From: Paenibacillus phoenicis | GTDB taxonomy: Bacteria; Bacillota; Bacilli; Paenibacillales; Paenibacillaceae | Direction of reading: 5' to 3' | Assembly (NCBI RefSeq): GCF_034718895.1 | Contig: NZ_JAYERP010000001.1 | Location: 3,001,001 to 3,065,000 of the forward strand | DNA: 64,000 bases | Shown: one piece after another, positions 8,725-17,182 of the stretch | How the letters are laid out: each line of letters begins with the position of its first letter | Numbering within the stretch: position 1 is the first letter of the stretch | Program-made: the position numbers and the translations under genes | The notes under the pieces: model-generated | The model's database searches: none | Seen by the model: the letters and a program-made list of their open reading frames with translations, nothing else | What the model was told of the DNA's origin: nothing

Positions 8725-9657
8725 TCACCCTTTAATTGACCCGACGTAGACACCTTTAACAAAATACTTCTGCAAGAACGGATACACGCACAAAATCGGA
8801 ACCGTGGATACAACGATCGCGCAATATTTCACCAGTTCCCGGAATGCGGTCGAGCTCTGAGCACTGTCGATGACGACGCCTCCTGCACTGCCGATCGTGG
8901 TTGCCGTGGAATCGTTGGCGACCAAAATTTCCTTCATTAATAGCTGCAGCGGGAACAGCTCCCGATCCTTCAGCAAGACCATCGCGTTAAACCAGGAGTT
9001 CCAGTTCCCCACCAGATAGTACAGAAAAATAACGGCCAACGTCGCCTTGGACAGCGGCAGAATCACCCGGATCAAGATGGCAGCCTGGCTTGCCCCATCG
9101 ATCGTTGCCGCCTCTTCCAGCTCTGCCGGCAGCGACTGGAAGCTGGTTCTTAAGATAATGATATTCCACGTGTTCAGCGCGGTCGGCAAGATCAGCGCCC
9201 ACAGGTTGTTATATAAATGGATATCTTTCATTAATAGAAACCAGGGAATCAACCCGCCGCCAAAGAACATCGTGATCGTAATCAGAATCATGATGAAATT
9301 TTTGAAATAGAGATCTTTTCTCGACAGGACAAAAGCGCCCATGATCGTCATGACCATATTCACCAACGTGCCTAACCCTACGTAGATGATCGTATTTTTA
9401 TAACCAACCAGCAGGCTGTTGTCCTTAAAGACCAGCTTATATCCGTCCAGCGTAAATCCAAGCGGCTTCAACAAAAGTCCGCTGTGTGCCATCAGCGCCG
9501 TCGGGTTGCTGACCGAGGCCAGCAAAATATGCAGCAAGGGATAGAAGCAAATTAGCGTAATCGCGGTGAGCATCATGTAGTTCATGACGTCAAACACGCG
9601 ATCCCCGGTCGTCATAGGCTTCCAGTGTCGTCGTTTCAGCTTTTTGCGACTGGACAT
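8725..9657 (-). CDS. Carbohydrate ABC transporter permease (YtcP/LplC type)
   Basis: A 310-residue inner membrane protein with six predicted helices and the EAA loop AAILIRVILP preceded by EEAATIDGAS, where the ATPase docks. The C-terminus QKYFVKGVYVGSIKG is typical of YtcP/LplC permeases. The open frame extends to 9723, but the ATG at 9657 has AAAGGGGG 6 nt upstream. The gene follows its partner permease by 14 nt and overlaps the start region of the GH43 lipoprotein. No ATPase gene is present; a shared MsmX-like ATPase elsewhere is likely. Confidence 0.9.
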   Translation of the reverse strand: MSSRKKLKRRHWKPMTTGDRVFDVMNYMMLTAITLICFYPLLHILLASVSNPTALMAHSGLLLKPLGFTLDGYKLVFKDNSLLVGYKNTIIYVGLGTLVNMVMTIMGAFVLSRKDLYFKNFIMILITITMFFGGGLIPWFLLMKDIHLYNNLWALILPTALNTWNIIILRTSFQSLPAELEEAATIDGASQAAILIRVILPLSKATLAVIFLYYLVGNWNSWFNAMVLLKDRELFPLQLLMKEILVANDSTATTIGSAGGVVIDSAQSSTAFRELVKYCAIVVSTVPILCVYPFLQKYFVKGVYVGSIKG

Positions 9658-9671
9658 GGTCATCCCCCTTT

Positions 9672-10643
9672 CTACCATAAGCTCACTTCCGAAGTACGCC
9701 GGGCGATTCGGTTCGTCGCCCACAGCAGCGCAAAGTTGATCACGGCGCTAAACAAGCCAACCGCGGTGGAGAAGCTGAGGCTGGCTTCCCGTAAGCCCCT
9801 TCGATAGACATAAGAAGCGATGACGTCTGCCGTATCGTAAATGAGAGGGTTGTAAAGCAAAATAATCTTCTCGTATCCGGACGCCATCAATCCGCCAATC
9901 GCAAAAATAAACAGAATCACGATAATCGGCGTAATTTGCGGCAGCGTAATGTACCACATCTTTTTGACTCGACCGATTCCGTCAATCTCGGCTGCCTCAT
10001 ACAAAGCAGGATCGATCGAACTCATCGCGGCCAGATAAATGATGCTGTCCCAGCCGATGTTCTGCCAAATCCCGGAAAACGTATAGATCGGCCTAAAAAA
10101 GCCGGAGTATCCGAGCAGCGAGGTGTAGTCCTTGCCCGTGATCCATTGCAACACTTGCGTAACAATGCCTTCATCCGCCGTGAAGATATGAATGATCCCG
10201 CACACGACCACCAAAGAGATAAAATGGGGCATATAGGTGATCGTTTGTACGGTTTTTTTGAACTTCCCGTCGCGAATTTCATTCAGCAGCAACGCCAAAA
10301 TGATCGGTGCCGTAAATCCAAACACGATCCCCCACACATTAAGGAGAAGCGTATTCTTGGTCACCCTCCAGAAGTACGGCCCCTGAAAGAACTCTATGAA
10401 ATGCTTCAAACCAACCCATTCGCTTTGAGCAAACCCAAGCAACGGCTTATAATCCTTAAACGCGATAAGCACTCCCCACATCGGACCGTAACAAAAAACC
10501 AGGAACCAAGCGACAACCGGAAGGGCCAGCAAATAAACAAACCAGTTTTTTCTCAGATCTTTTTTGATCCTGGTTCGCGTGCTGTTTGGCTTCGGAGCCT
10601 CTGAGGAAGGAGCGATTTTTCTTGATTTACGGACGATCTCCAT
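9672..10643 (-). CDS. Carbohydrate ABC transporter permease (LplB/YteP type)
   Basis: A 323-residue membrane protein with six predicted helices. WFLVFCYGPMWGVLIAFKDYKP at the first helix is a hallmark of LplB-like permeases, and the EAA loop appears as LYEAAEIDGIGRVKKMWYITLP. It partners the following YtcP-type permease and the binding protein encoded upstream to import an oligosaccharide. AGGTGAT lies 7 nt before the ATG. Confidence 0.92.
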   Translation of the reverse strand: MEIVRKSRKIAPSSEAPKPNSTRTRIKKDLRKNWFVYLLALPVVAWFLVFCYGPMWGVLIAFKDYKPLLGFAQSEWVGLKHFIEFFQGPYFWRVTKNTLLLNVWGIVFGFTAPIILALLLNEIRDGKFKKTVQTITYMPHFISLVVVCGIIHIFTADEGIVTQVLQWITGKDYTSLLGYSGFFRPIYTFSGIWQNIGWDSIIYLAAMSSIDPALYEAAEIDGIGRVKKMWYITLPQITPIIVILFIFAIGGLMASGYEKIILLYNPLIYDTADVIASYVYRRGLREASLSFSTAVGLFSAVINFALLWATNRIARRTSEVSLW

Positions 10644-10683
10644 GAACGTATCACCTACTCTTCTTATTCCGAATTCTCTGAAA

Positions 10684-10732
10684 CAATAACGAGGGGCCCA
10701 AGCTTAACCAGCCCCGGTCACCCTCGTTATAT
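10684..10732 (-). terminator. Hairpin between binding-protein and permease genes
   Basis: AATAACGAGGG and CCCTCGTTATAT form an 11-bp stem with a long GC-rich loop but only a short T run. Such a hairpin after a binding-protein gene usually stabilises its mRNA or lowers readthrough, giving more binding protein than permease. Confidence 0.6.
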
Positions 10733-10762
10733 TTCTTGCTCGATCTTTAGGCCAAACGGCGA

Positions 10763-12508
10763 TTATCTGCTGTTGTAACGATCCAATGCTGCCTGATGAA
10801 TGCTCAGGAATTCGTCCAACCCCATCTTCTTAGCTTCTTCTAAGAACTTGTCGTACGCGTCCACCGGCAACTCGCCTTTGATGATCTTGGCAAAATATTC
10901 ACCCCGGAGCGTAGACAACTGGTTCCCCAGTTCCGCCTCCCGTGAAGCTTCCTCTTTCGTAAACGAAATCGGAGGCATAGCCGCGCTCGTATCCATGTTC
11001 TCGGTCCAATATTTCCGAATTTCGCCGGAGTAGCTGCCTTTCGCTACGATCAGCGGGTTGGAGTTATGCTCGTCGCGAATGTCCGGCCAAATATGTCTGC
11101 GATATTTATCGAGTGCCACTGCTACCGGCTGGCCATCCGGATCATTGTACATGTAGCTGTTCTCTGGATAATAAGGCTTGCCGTTCTCATCAATGAGGTG
11201 AACCGTGCCGTATTCTCCGTAGTTATAGATTTCCCAGCCCTTCTTGGTGTAGGCGAAATCCAACCAGGCCATGGCCGCTTCGACGTTATCACATTGGGTG
11301 GTGATGGCAGCCTCTGTACCTGTTCGCTTAAAGTTCTTGTACGTTGTTGCGGATTGATCCCCCTTGTTCAGCACAGGGTTCAGCGCGCCAACAAAATCGA
11401 TATCATTTTGTTCCTTCCAATAGCTCCACATCGTGTCCGGCGAATCCATCATAACCGCGGTCTTGTCGGAAATGGCGCTGGCCATTCTTTGGTTGAAGTC
11501 AGCCGTTGCCCAGTCTTTGTTGAGCAGCCCTTCTTTGTTCCATTGCTGCATCATGGCCAGGTATTCCTTGGCCTTCGGTTGTGCTGGACCCCAGGCTACT
11601 TTGCCATTGCTGTCCACGAAGGTCCAATCCCACACGCCATAAGCGCCGTTTAAAATCCCGGTAAAGATCTGACCATAGTTTGATCCGTAGTTCAGCGGCT
11701 CGCTGTACCCCACTTCCTTCGCTTTGGTCAGGAAGGTGTGCCATTCATCAATCGTTTCAGGCACCGGAAGCCCTGTCTTATCCAGCGCTTCCTGCTTGAT
11801 CAGCATCCCGAACCACATCCATTCCGAATAAGGAGCAATGCCGTAGAAACCAAGCAGTTTGCCGCTGTCGGTGACCGTCGTTTTTCTTCTCGTCTCGTCA
11901 GAATTGCGCCAAGCCGTATAGTTCGGAGCATACTTCTCCATCAAATCGGTCAGATCCAAATACGCTCCATCGTTAACGCCCGCCTCAAAGCCTCCAGGGT
12001 ACCGGCCAGGCTCAATGATGATATCCGGCAAATCTCCGGAGGACATCATCAAGGTAAAGGCATCCGCTTCCTGCCCTACCGGCGGAGTGATGAAGTTGAC
12101 TTTAATCCCCGTCAGCTTCTCCACTTGCTTCTGGATCGCGTGGTTGTTCATATCCGGGATGTTGCGATTCGCAGGCATCCAGACATCCAGCGTCACTTCT
12201 TCTTTGAAAGGGTAAGCAGAGTAGTCGTTTGGAATTTTCTCATCAAAAATATCACCCAGATACGTATCGTTGAGCGTCGTATTCACTTCGTTGATTTGCT
12301 CTGGAGTCGGAGATGTATTCCCGCGAATATCCTGACTGATGTCGGCAAACGTGGTTTCCTTCTTCTGTGGCTCCTCGGTAGCATTCTCGCTGGTGTTATT
12401 GCCTACGTCAGCCTTTTTCGAACCGCCCCCGCTGCAAGCCGTAATCATGGAGACCGCAAGAATAAAAACAAACAGAAAACTTAAGATACGCTTTGACTTG
12501 TTATTCAT
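10763..12508 (-). CDS. Extracellular solute-binding protein, LplA/YtcQ type
   Basis: A 581-residue lipoprotein with signal peptide and lipobox ITACSGGG. A long linker precedes the two-lobed family 1-type binding fold (PFKEEVTLDVWMPANRN, DLPDIIIEPGRYPGG, DWTFVDSNGKVAWGPAQP). It captures an oligosaccharide and delivers it to the two downstream permeases. The start at 12508 is chosen because GGGAGG lies 5 nt upstream and the signal peptide begins there; 19 upstream in-frame codons are ignored. It heads the operon driven by the promoter at 12667-12695. Confidence 0.92.
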   Translation of the reverse strand: MNNKSKRILSFLFVFILAVSMITACSGGGSKKADVGNNTSENATEEPQKKETTFADISQDIRGNTSPTPEQINEVNTTLNDTYLGDIFDEKIPNDYSAYPFKEEVTLDVWMPANRNIPDMNNHAIQKQVEKLTGIKVNFITPPVGQEADAFTLMMSSGDLPDIIIEPGRYPGGFEAGVNDGAYLDLTDLMEKYAPNYTAWRNSDETRRKTTVTDSGKLLGFYGIAPYSEWMWFGMLIKQEALDKTGLPVPETIDEWHTFLTKAKEVGYSEPLNYGSNYGQIFTGILNGAYGVWDWTFVDSNGKVAWGPAQPKAKEYLAMMQQWNKEGLLNKDWATADFNQRMASAISDKTAVMMDSPDTMWSYWKEQNDIDFVGALNPVLNKGDQSATTYKNFKRTGTEAAITTQCDNVEAAMAWLDFAYTKKGWEIYNYGEYGTVHLIDENGKPYYPENSYMYNDPDGQPVAVALDKYRRHIWPDIRDEHNSNPLIVAKGSYSGEIRKYWTENMDTSAAMPPISFTKEEASREAELGNQLSTLRGEYFAKIIKGELPVDAYDKFLEEAKKMGLDEFLSIHQAALDRYNSR

Positions 12509-12627
12509 ATGAACCTCCCGATTATTGATTTCAAACGCAACAACCCCCGATATTTCCGCTTGCACTCATCGCCCTTTTCGGATCGGTTCAACCCCCTCTG
12601 TCATCAAATGACTCACCGCGAAATTAT

Positions 12628-12703
12628 ATTATTGTTTTATTACAATAATTTTGTATCTTTTCGTTGATTATAATCCCCGTTCGACGTGATGTCAACGCTT
12701 TCA
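12628..12703 (-). promoter_or_regulatory. Transporter operon promoter with cre-like site and palindromic operator
   Basis: On the minus strand TTGACA (12690-12695), 17-bp spacer and TATAAT (12667-12672) are a perfect vegetative promoter. TGAAAGCGTTGACA (12690-12703) is a one-mismatch cre site covering the -35. The perfect palindrome ATTATTGT-N6-ACAATAAT (12628-12649) lies just downstream of the -10, where a bound repressor would block transcription start. It is the clearest of the three matching promoters. Confidence 0.85.
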
Positions 12704-12794
12704 TTTACGAAGATAACGATTTTTTTAATAAAATAACTTGTTGTTTCAAATCAAACTATTAGTTTCAAAAAAACTGTAATTAATTTCGCACCCT

Positions 12795-13760
12795 TTATTC
12801 TCCGGCAGGCCGCGGGATCGGCACCCCCGTGCCGACAGGAACCCCGAAATCCGGCATTCCGTTTGCTTTCCAACCAAATTTTTGGAGTCTTGTGCTGCGG
12901 GGAGAACCAGCGGAGCGGGGTTGCTCGGCTTCCGAGTAATCGTACGCATGGTAAACGATCCAATCCTCGGAGCCGTCGGGAGATACGGTAAAGCTGTTAT
13001 GCCCCGGGGCATAGACCCCGGCGGAAGGATTTTTTGCAAAGACCGGGCCGTCTTCCTTGATCCAGGAGTTCGCATCAAGCAGATCTGCGGTCTCCGGGAT
13101 TCGCGTTATGCCTAAACAGTAATCATCCGACCACGTTGCGCTCGCCGAGAAGACAAGGAAGATCCAACCGTTGCGCCGCAACAAGACAGGGCCTTCGTTA
13201 ATCGCCATCCCGCCTTGCTTCTCCCACGGCTCCGTTGGGGCTGTAATCAGCACGTTTGGACCGGTTAACGTCCAAGGATTGGTCATTCGAGCAGCGTAAA
13301 CCGCTGAGCCGTAATCCGGAAAATGGCCATAACCGGAATAAAAGAAATACAACTCCCCTTGATGTTGGATGACAGTTCCGTCTAACCCTGGGAACTCCGT
13401 GTTCACCACGCTTTTAAACTGCCACTCATCGTTCATCGGATCATCGCCCGCAAGTTCAAGCACGCAGATGCGTCGCGTTGCGTCCCCGCCGCCGTCATTA
13501 GCTGTATAGTAGATATACCAGCGTCCATCGATGAGATGCAGTTCCGGCGCCCACAGATTGAAGGAATAGGGGCCGTTTGGCTCAGGCGTCCACACGGTCT
13601 TCGGTTGAACATTCCCAAGTCCGCTCAAGGTTGGACTGTGCCAAAGAGCGATGCGGTCGCCCAAGGTCACCATCATGTAATAGCTTCCATCAGGATGCCG
13701 AATGACCCAAGGATCCGCACCATTTGACAGGATCGGATTAACAAACGTTTGATTCTCCAT
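12795..13760 (-). CDS. GH43 glycosidase, cytoplasmic
   Basis: A 321-residue single-domain GH43 propeller with no signal peptide. The catalytic base lies in SNGADPWVIRHPDGSYY and the general acid in INEGPVLLRRNG; DGTVIQHQGELYFFYSG supplies the third conserved Asp region. It probably trims imported arabinose- or xylose-containing oligosaccharides, as the intracellular counterpart of the lipoprotein GH43 at 7301. It has its own promoter at 13845-13873 of the shared type. Confidence 0.87.
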   Translation of the reverse strand: MENQTFVNPILSNGADPWVIRHPDGSYYMMVTLGDRIALWHSPTLSGLGNVQPKTVWTPEPNGPYSFNLWAPELHLIDGRWYIYYTANDGGGDATRRICVLELAGDDPMNDEWQFKSVVNTEFPGLDGTVIQHQGELYFFYSGYGHFPDYGSAVYAARMTNPWTLTGPNVLITAPTEPWEKQGGMAINEGPVLLRRNGWIFLVFSASATWSDDYCLGITRIPETADLLDANSWIKEDGPVFAKNPSAGVYAPGHNSFTVSPDGSEDWIVYHAYDYSEAEQPRSAGSPRSTRLQKFGWKANGMPDFGVPVGTGVPIPRPAGE

Positions 13761-13808
13761 CGTTATCCCTCCTAAGTACGAGATATCGTCCTAAAGTGAT
13801 AGTAAAGT

Positions 13809-13881
13809 ATTGTTTTATTACAAACATTTTACTTCGTTTTCATCACAATAATCGGTTATTCGGCGAATGTCAACGTTTACA
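13809..13881 (-). promoter_or_regulatory. GH43 promoter with cre-like site and operator
   Basis: On the minus strand TTGACA (13868-13873), 17-bp spacer, TATTGT (13845-13850). TGTAAACGTTGACA (13868-13881) overlaps the -35 and fits cre with one mismatch. ATTGT-TTTATT-ACAAA (13809-13824) matches the operator at 12628-12649. The rest of the 13761-14167 gap holds the promoter of the next plus-strand gene and nothing else that I can recognise. Confidence 0.8.
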
Positions 13882-14089
13882 TTTTGGGGAGCAGCACAAA
13901 AAAGCTTATGTCCGCGCATCCTTGGGTGACATAAAAACCATGGATTCTCAGCCATACGAAATCACTCCTAAACCAGTTAAGTTAAAAAACGCTAATCTGG
14001 ATTAAACGTTTTTCTACTAAAATATTATTCTACAGAGATTAAATAGAATAATAGCGAATAACTATTAAAGTAATATTTTCGAGCCTAAT

Positions 14090-14118
14090 TTGACAACACC
14101 AAGCAGAATGTTTATTAT
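14090..14118 (+). promoter_or_regulatory. Vegetative promoter of the small lipoprotein gene
   Basis: TTGACA (14090-14095), 17 bp, TATTAT (14113-14118), about 50 nt before the start codon. Confidence 0.8.
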
Positions 14119-14167
14119 TAATTATGGAAATTTTATTTAATATGAGCAAAAAAAGGGGGGGAATTTA

Positions 14168-14674
14168 ATGCAAAAACTCCCGTGGTTAATAAGTATACTG
14201 GCATGCTTCCTATTGCTCATCACTGGTTGTAATGAACCCCAGCCTAAAACTGATGATGCGATGAAAACAGCCGAAGCCTATAAAACGACCGAATATAAAG
14301 TTGACTTTACTGAGGATCTGTTGTCTGCCGAATCCATTCAGAAGCGAAACGAAGCGATCAAACCTTTTTTAACGGAATCGTTTTACGAAAAACAGGTTAA
14401 CAATCGAATCACCATTTTACCTTTAAGAGTTGCTGCGGATACGCAGCTGTCCATCAAACCTGATGATTTGCAAACCCGCATTAAAGCGCAAGACGAGAAC
14501 AATGTCACCATCGAATACACTGTAAATCTACTACTGACAAACTCGGAAGGCCGCGAAAGCAACCGAGTTCCGTTAGAAGGCGAGTTGATGATGACTTTCG
14601 TAAACGAGCGATGGCTGGTGCAATATGACGACTTTAATGTCCAAGTCTTCATGAAATTGATTTCCGAAAAATAG
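14168..14674 (+). CDS. Small lipoprotein of unknown function
   Basis: A 168-residue protein with a lipoprotein signal peptide and lipobox LITGC. The mature part begins with a short Lys/Asp/Thr-rich linker and then a compact alpha/beta domain that ends in an LEGELMMTFVNERWLVQYDDFNV-like segment, reminiscent of NTF2-like or SH3-like extracytoplasmic domains, but I do not recognise a family. AAAAGGGGGG lies upstream of the ATG, and a consensus promoter precedes it. It is a monocistronic plus-strand gene between two minus-strand glycosidase genes and ends in a shared terminator. Confidence 0.75.
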   Translation: MQKLPWLISILACFLLLITGCNEPQPKTDDAMKTAEAYKTTEYKVDFTEDLLSAESIQKRNEAIKPFLTESFYEKQVNNRITILPLRVAADTQLSIKPDDLQTRIKAQDENNVTIEYTVNLLLTNSEGRESNRVPLEGELMMTFVNERWLVQYDDFNVQVFMKLISEK

Positions 14675-14701
14675 GCTCCAGCTGTCCTAGTGCATAAGCC
14701 A

Positions 14702-14748
14702 TAAATAAAACCCTACTTTCCGCGTATATGGAAAATAGGGTTTTATTA
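14702..14748. terminator. Bidirectional terminator
   Basis: AATAAAACCCTA and TAGGGTTTTATT flank a loop that itself contains TTTCC..GGAAA. It lies between the convergent lipoprotein and GH42 genes and has A and T tracts on both sides. Confidence 0.85.
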
Positions 14749-16845
14749 TTATAACGATGATTGAAGAACAGCCTCCCGCTTCAATATCGCGATTCCGTTG
14801 ACCGGCAGCTCGATTGTGCCGCTTACGGTCAAGCCGGTTTCGGCGTCTGTATAGCTCCTGCGGTCGAGCTCGACGCGAACGGCGCGGCCGGAGAAATTTT
14901 GCACGAAGACGTAATCGTGCTGACCGTCCGTGCGCAGCTGGGCAGTCACTCCCGCCGGCAGGTCGGTATCCAGCGCCCGGCGCACGCCGGCATCTTGAAC
15001 GAGCTTGCCGTAAAACGCCTCGTAGAAGGCGGGATCGCTGACGCGGGCGGCCAAATAGTAAGCTTTGCCTTGGCCCAGCTCGTTTAGCGTTAAGGCCGGC
15101 TTCCCTGCGTAAAAATCGTCGCGGTAGACGCCAAGGACCTTGGAGCCTTCCGCATGGATATGCTCGCACAGCTCATGAATCTCATAGGTCCCGCTGAAGC
15201 CTAGCGGATTCCCGTCTTCCAGAATCAACGCGTTACGGTCATGGTCATGCAGGCCGTCGATTTCCTCTGCCCATACTCCAACCGCCTTGCGCAGCGGTCC
15301 CGGGAAGCCGGTCAGATGGCACAGGTCGTTCTCGTCGACGATGCCTGACCAATATGTGACGAACAAGGTACCGCCGTCCTTGACGAACTGCTCCAGCTTG
15401 GCTCCGGTTTCTTCCCGGATTAAGTATGCCATCGGTACGACCAGCAGTTTGTAACCGCTGAAGTCGTCAAACGAGCCGATGATGTCCGTTGGCACGCCCA
15501 GCTCCCACAAGGCGCGATACTGCTGCATGACGGTCTCTTCATAATGGATGCCTTTATTGCGTGGCCCTTGGGCGTCGTTGATCGCCCAGCGGTTATCCCA
15601 ATCAAACAGGATGGCTGCTTCCGCTGGAACGGTGGTACCGAGGATCTCCGTTAACTCGGACAGTGTTTTACCAAGCGCAGCAACATCGGCGAACACGCGC
15701 GTGTGCTCATGGCCGACGTGGTCGATGACCGCGCCGTGGAATTTCTCGCTGGAGCCGCGGCTTTTTCGCCACTGGAAATATTGGACTGTGTCGGACCCGT
15801 GGGCCACTGCTTGCAGCGAGGACAGCTTGTGCATACCCGGCCGCTTCAGCTTGCTGACCGGCTGCCAGTTCGTCAGTGACGGCGTGCTCTCCATCAGCAT
15901 AAACGGCTTCTGCTTCAAGGAGCGGAACAAGTCGTGGTTAAATGCAAACCAGGAAGCAACCCCCGCATCGGATTCGGCCTCATGCCACATCGGATAAGCG
16001 TCCCAGGAAATGACGTCCACAGCTTTCGCAAACTCGCGATAATCCAACCCGTAGAACAGGTCCATCATATTTACTGTGCAGGGCAAATCCGGATTGATTT
16101 GTTTGAGCGGCTTGATCTCATGCTTGTAGAAGTCGATCGTCTGGTCGGATACGAACCGGCGCCAGTCAAGGTTCTGTCCATGCACCATCATTTCGCCGTG
16201 AGGTGCCGGGGATTCCACCTGCGACCAGGAGGTGTACGTATGGCTCCAAAAGTTCGTCCACCAAGCGTGGTTGAGCGCTTCGAGCGTGCCATACTTCCGT
16301 TTCAACCAGTCGCGGAAAGCGTCTTGGCAGTAGTCGCAGTGGCATTCCCCGCCGTATTCGTTGGATACGTGCCACCCCACCACGGCCGGATGACTGGAAT
16401 AGCGCTCCGCCAGCCGGGTGTTCATCTGCGTCACTTTTTCCCGATAGACTGGGGACGTAAAACAGTGGTTATGACGCATGCCGTGGAGGTTGCGCACCCG
16501 GTTCTTCTCAACGCGCAGCACTTCCGGGTACTTCTCTGACATCCAGGCCGGCCGAGCGCCGCTTGGCGTCGCCAACCAGGCGTAGATACCGTTCTCAGCA
16601 AACGTGTCCAGCACGCGGTCCAGCCATTCAAACCGGTAGACGCCTTCCTCCGGCTCTAGCGAAGCCCAGGAAAAGATCCCCACCGACATCACATTGCAAT
16701 GGGCCAGCTTCATCAGCCGGATATCCTCCGCCAGCACCTGCGGATCATGGAGCCATTGGTCAGGGTTATAGTCGGCACCGTGCATAAAGACCGGCAGTTT
16801 GTCGCTGATTGGCGGAAACTTCATCGGTTTTGAGCTTCTACTCAT
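14749..16845 (-). CDS. GH42 beta-galactosidase
   Basis: A 698-residue GH42 enzyme, the full family length. A TIM barrel carries acid/base E163 (VSNEYGG) and nucleophile E319 (LMESTPS). Cysteines C128, C168, C170 and C173 match the zinc cluster of this family. It is followed by a trimerisation domain and a C-terminal beta domain (AQLRTDGQHDYVFVQNFSG). There is no signal peptide, so it is cytosolic. It hydrolyses beta-galactosides, commonly galactan oligosaccharides. AGAGGAG precedes the ATG at 16845. It is monocistronic and lies between the two transporter operons. Confidence 0.93.
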   Translation of the reverse strand: MSRSSKPMKFPPISDKLPVFMHGADYNPDQWLHDPQVLAEDIRLMKLAHCNVMSVGIFSWASLEPEEGVYRFEWLDRVLDTFAENGIYAWLATPSGARPAWMSEKYPEVLRVEKNRVRNLHGMRHNHCFTSPVYREKVTQMNTRLAERYSSHPAVVGWHVSNEYGGECHCDYCQDAFRDWLKRKYGTLEALNHAWWTNFWSHTYTSWSQVESPAPHGEMMVHGQNLDWRRFVSDQTIDFYKHEIKPLKQINPDLPCTVNMMDLFYGLDYREFAKAVDVISWDAYPMWHEAESDAGVASWFAFNHDLFRSLKQKPFMLMESTPSLTNWQPVSKLKRPGMHKLSSLQAVAHGSDTVQYFQWRKSRGSSEKFHGAVIDHVGHEHTRVFADVAALGKTLSELTEILGTTVPAEAAILFDWDNRWAINDAQGPRNKGIHYEETVMQQYRALWELGVPTDIIGSFDDFSGYKLLVVPMAYLIREETGAKLEQFVKDGGTLFVTYWSGIVDENDLCHLTGFPGPLRKAVGVWAEEIDGLHDHDRNALILEDGNPLGFSGTYEIHELCEHIHAEGSKVLGVYRDDFYAGKPALTLNELGQGKAYYLAARVSDPAFYEAFYGKLVQDAGVRRALDTDLPAGVTAQLRTDGQHDYVFVQNFSGRAVRVELDRRSYTDAETGLTVSGTIELPVNGIAILKREAVLQSSL

Positions 16846-16904
16846 AGGAATAACTCCTCTCCGTTTCTGATCTGTAATGAAGTAGATTGGTTTCTCACGT
16901 GCTA

Positions 16905-17115
16905 CGAAATGTAAAAGTGCAGTCCATTTTCGCCAAATCGCCCTTTTCGAAGCCTTTCAACTGCAAAAGTGCAGTTGATTTCAGGGCAAACCGCCCATTT
17001 TAGCCTCCATCGTCTCCAATCAAATGTACTTTTGCATTTCACACGCCGAATGAAGAGGGTTTTTCGCAAAATCAAATGTACTTTTACAGTTCGACACACT
17101 CTCAAACGCTCTCCT
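16905..17115. repeat. Intergenic module array (core AAAAGTNCA)
   Basis: The gap 16846-17182 holds four copies of a module close to AACTGTAAAAGTACATTTG, two in each orientation: near 16910, 16967, 17020 and 17075. Spacing is about 50-60 nt. No gene is seen. The array is in the upstream region of the GH42 gene. Confidence 0.7.
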
Positions 17116-17140
17116 GCCCCTTCAAACGTCACGATGAATG

Positions 17141-17165
17141 AAAAAGAGGGGACGGGCGTCCCCTC
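17141..17165 (-). terminator. Terminator after the second binding-protein gene
   Basis: On the minus strand GAGGGGACG-CC-CGTCCCCTC is followed by five T, 18 nt after the stop codon. Confidence 0.92.
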
Positions 17166-17182
17166 CTTTCACCCCCGCCTGC

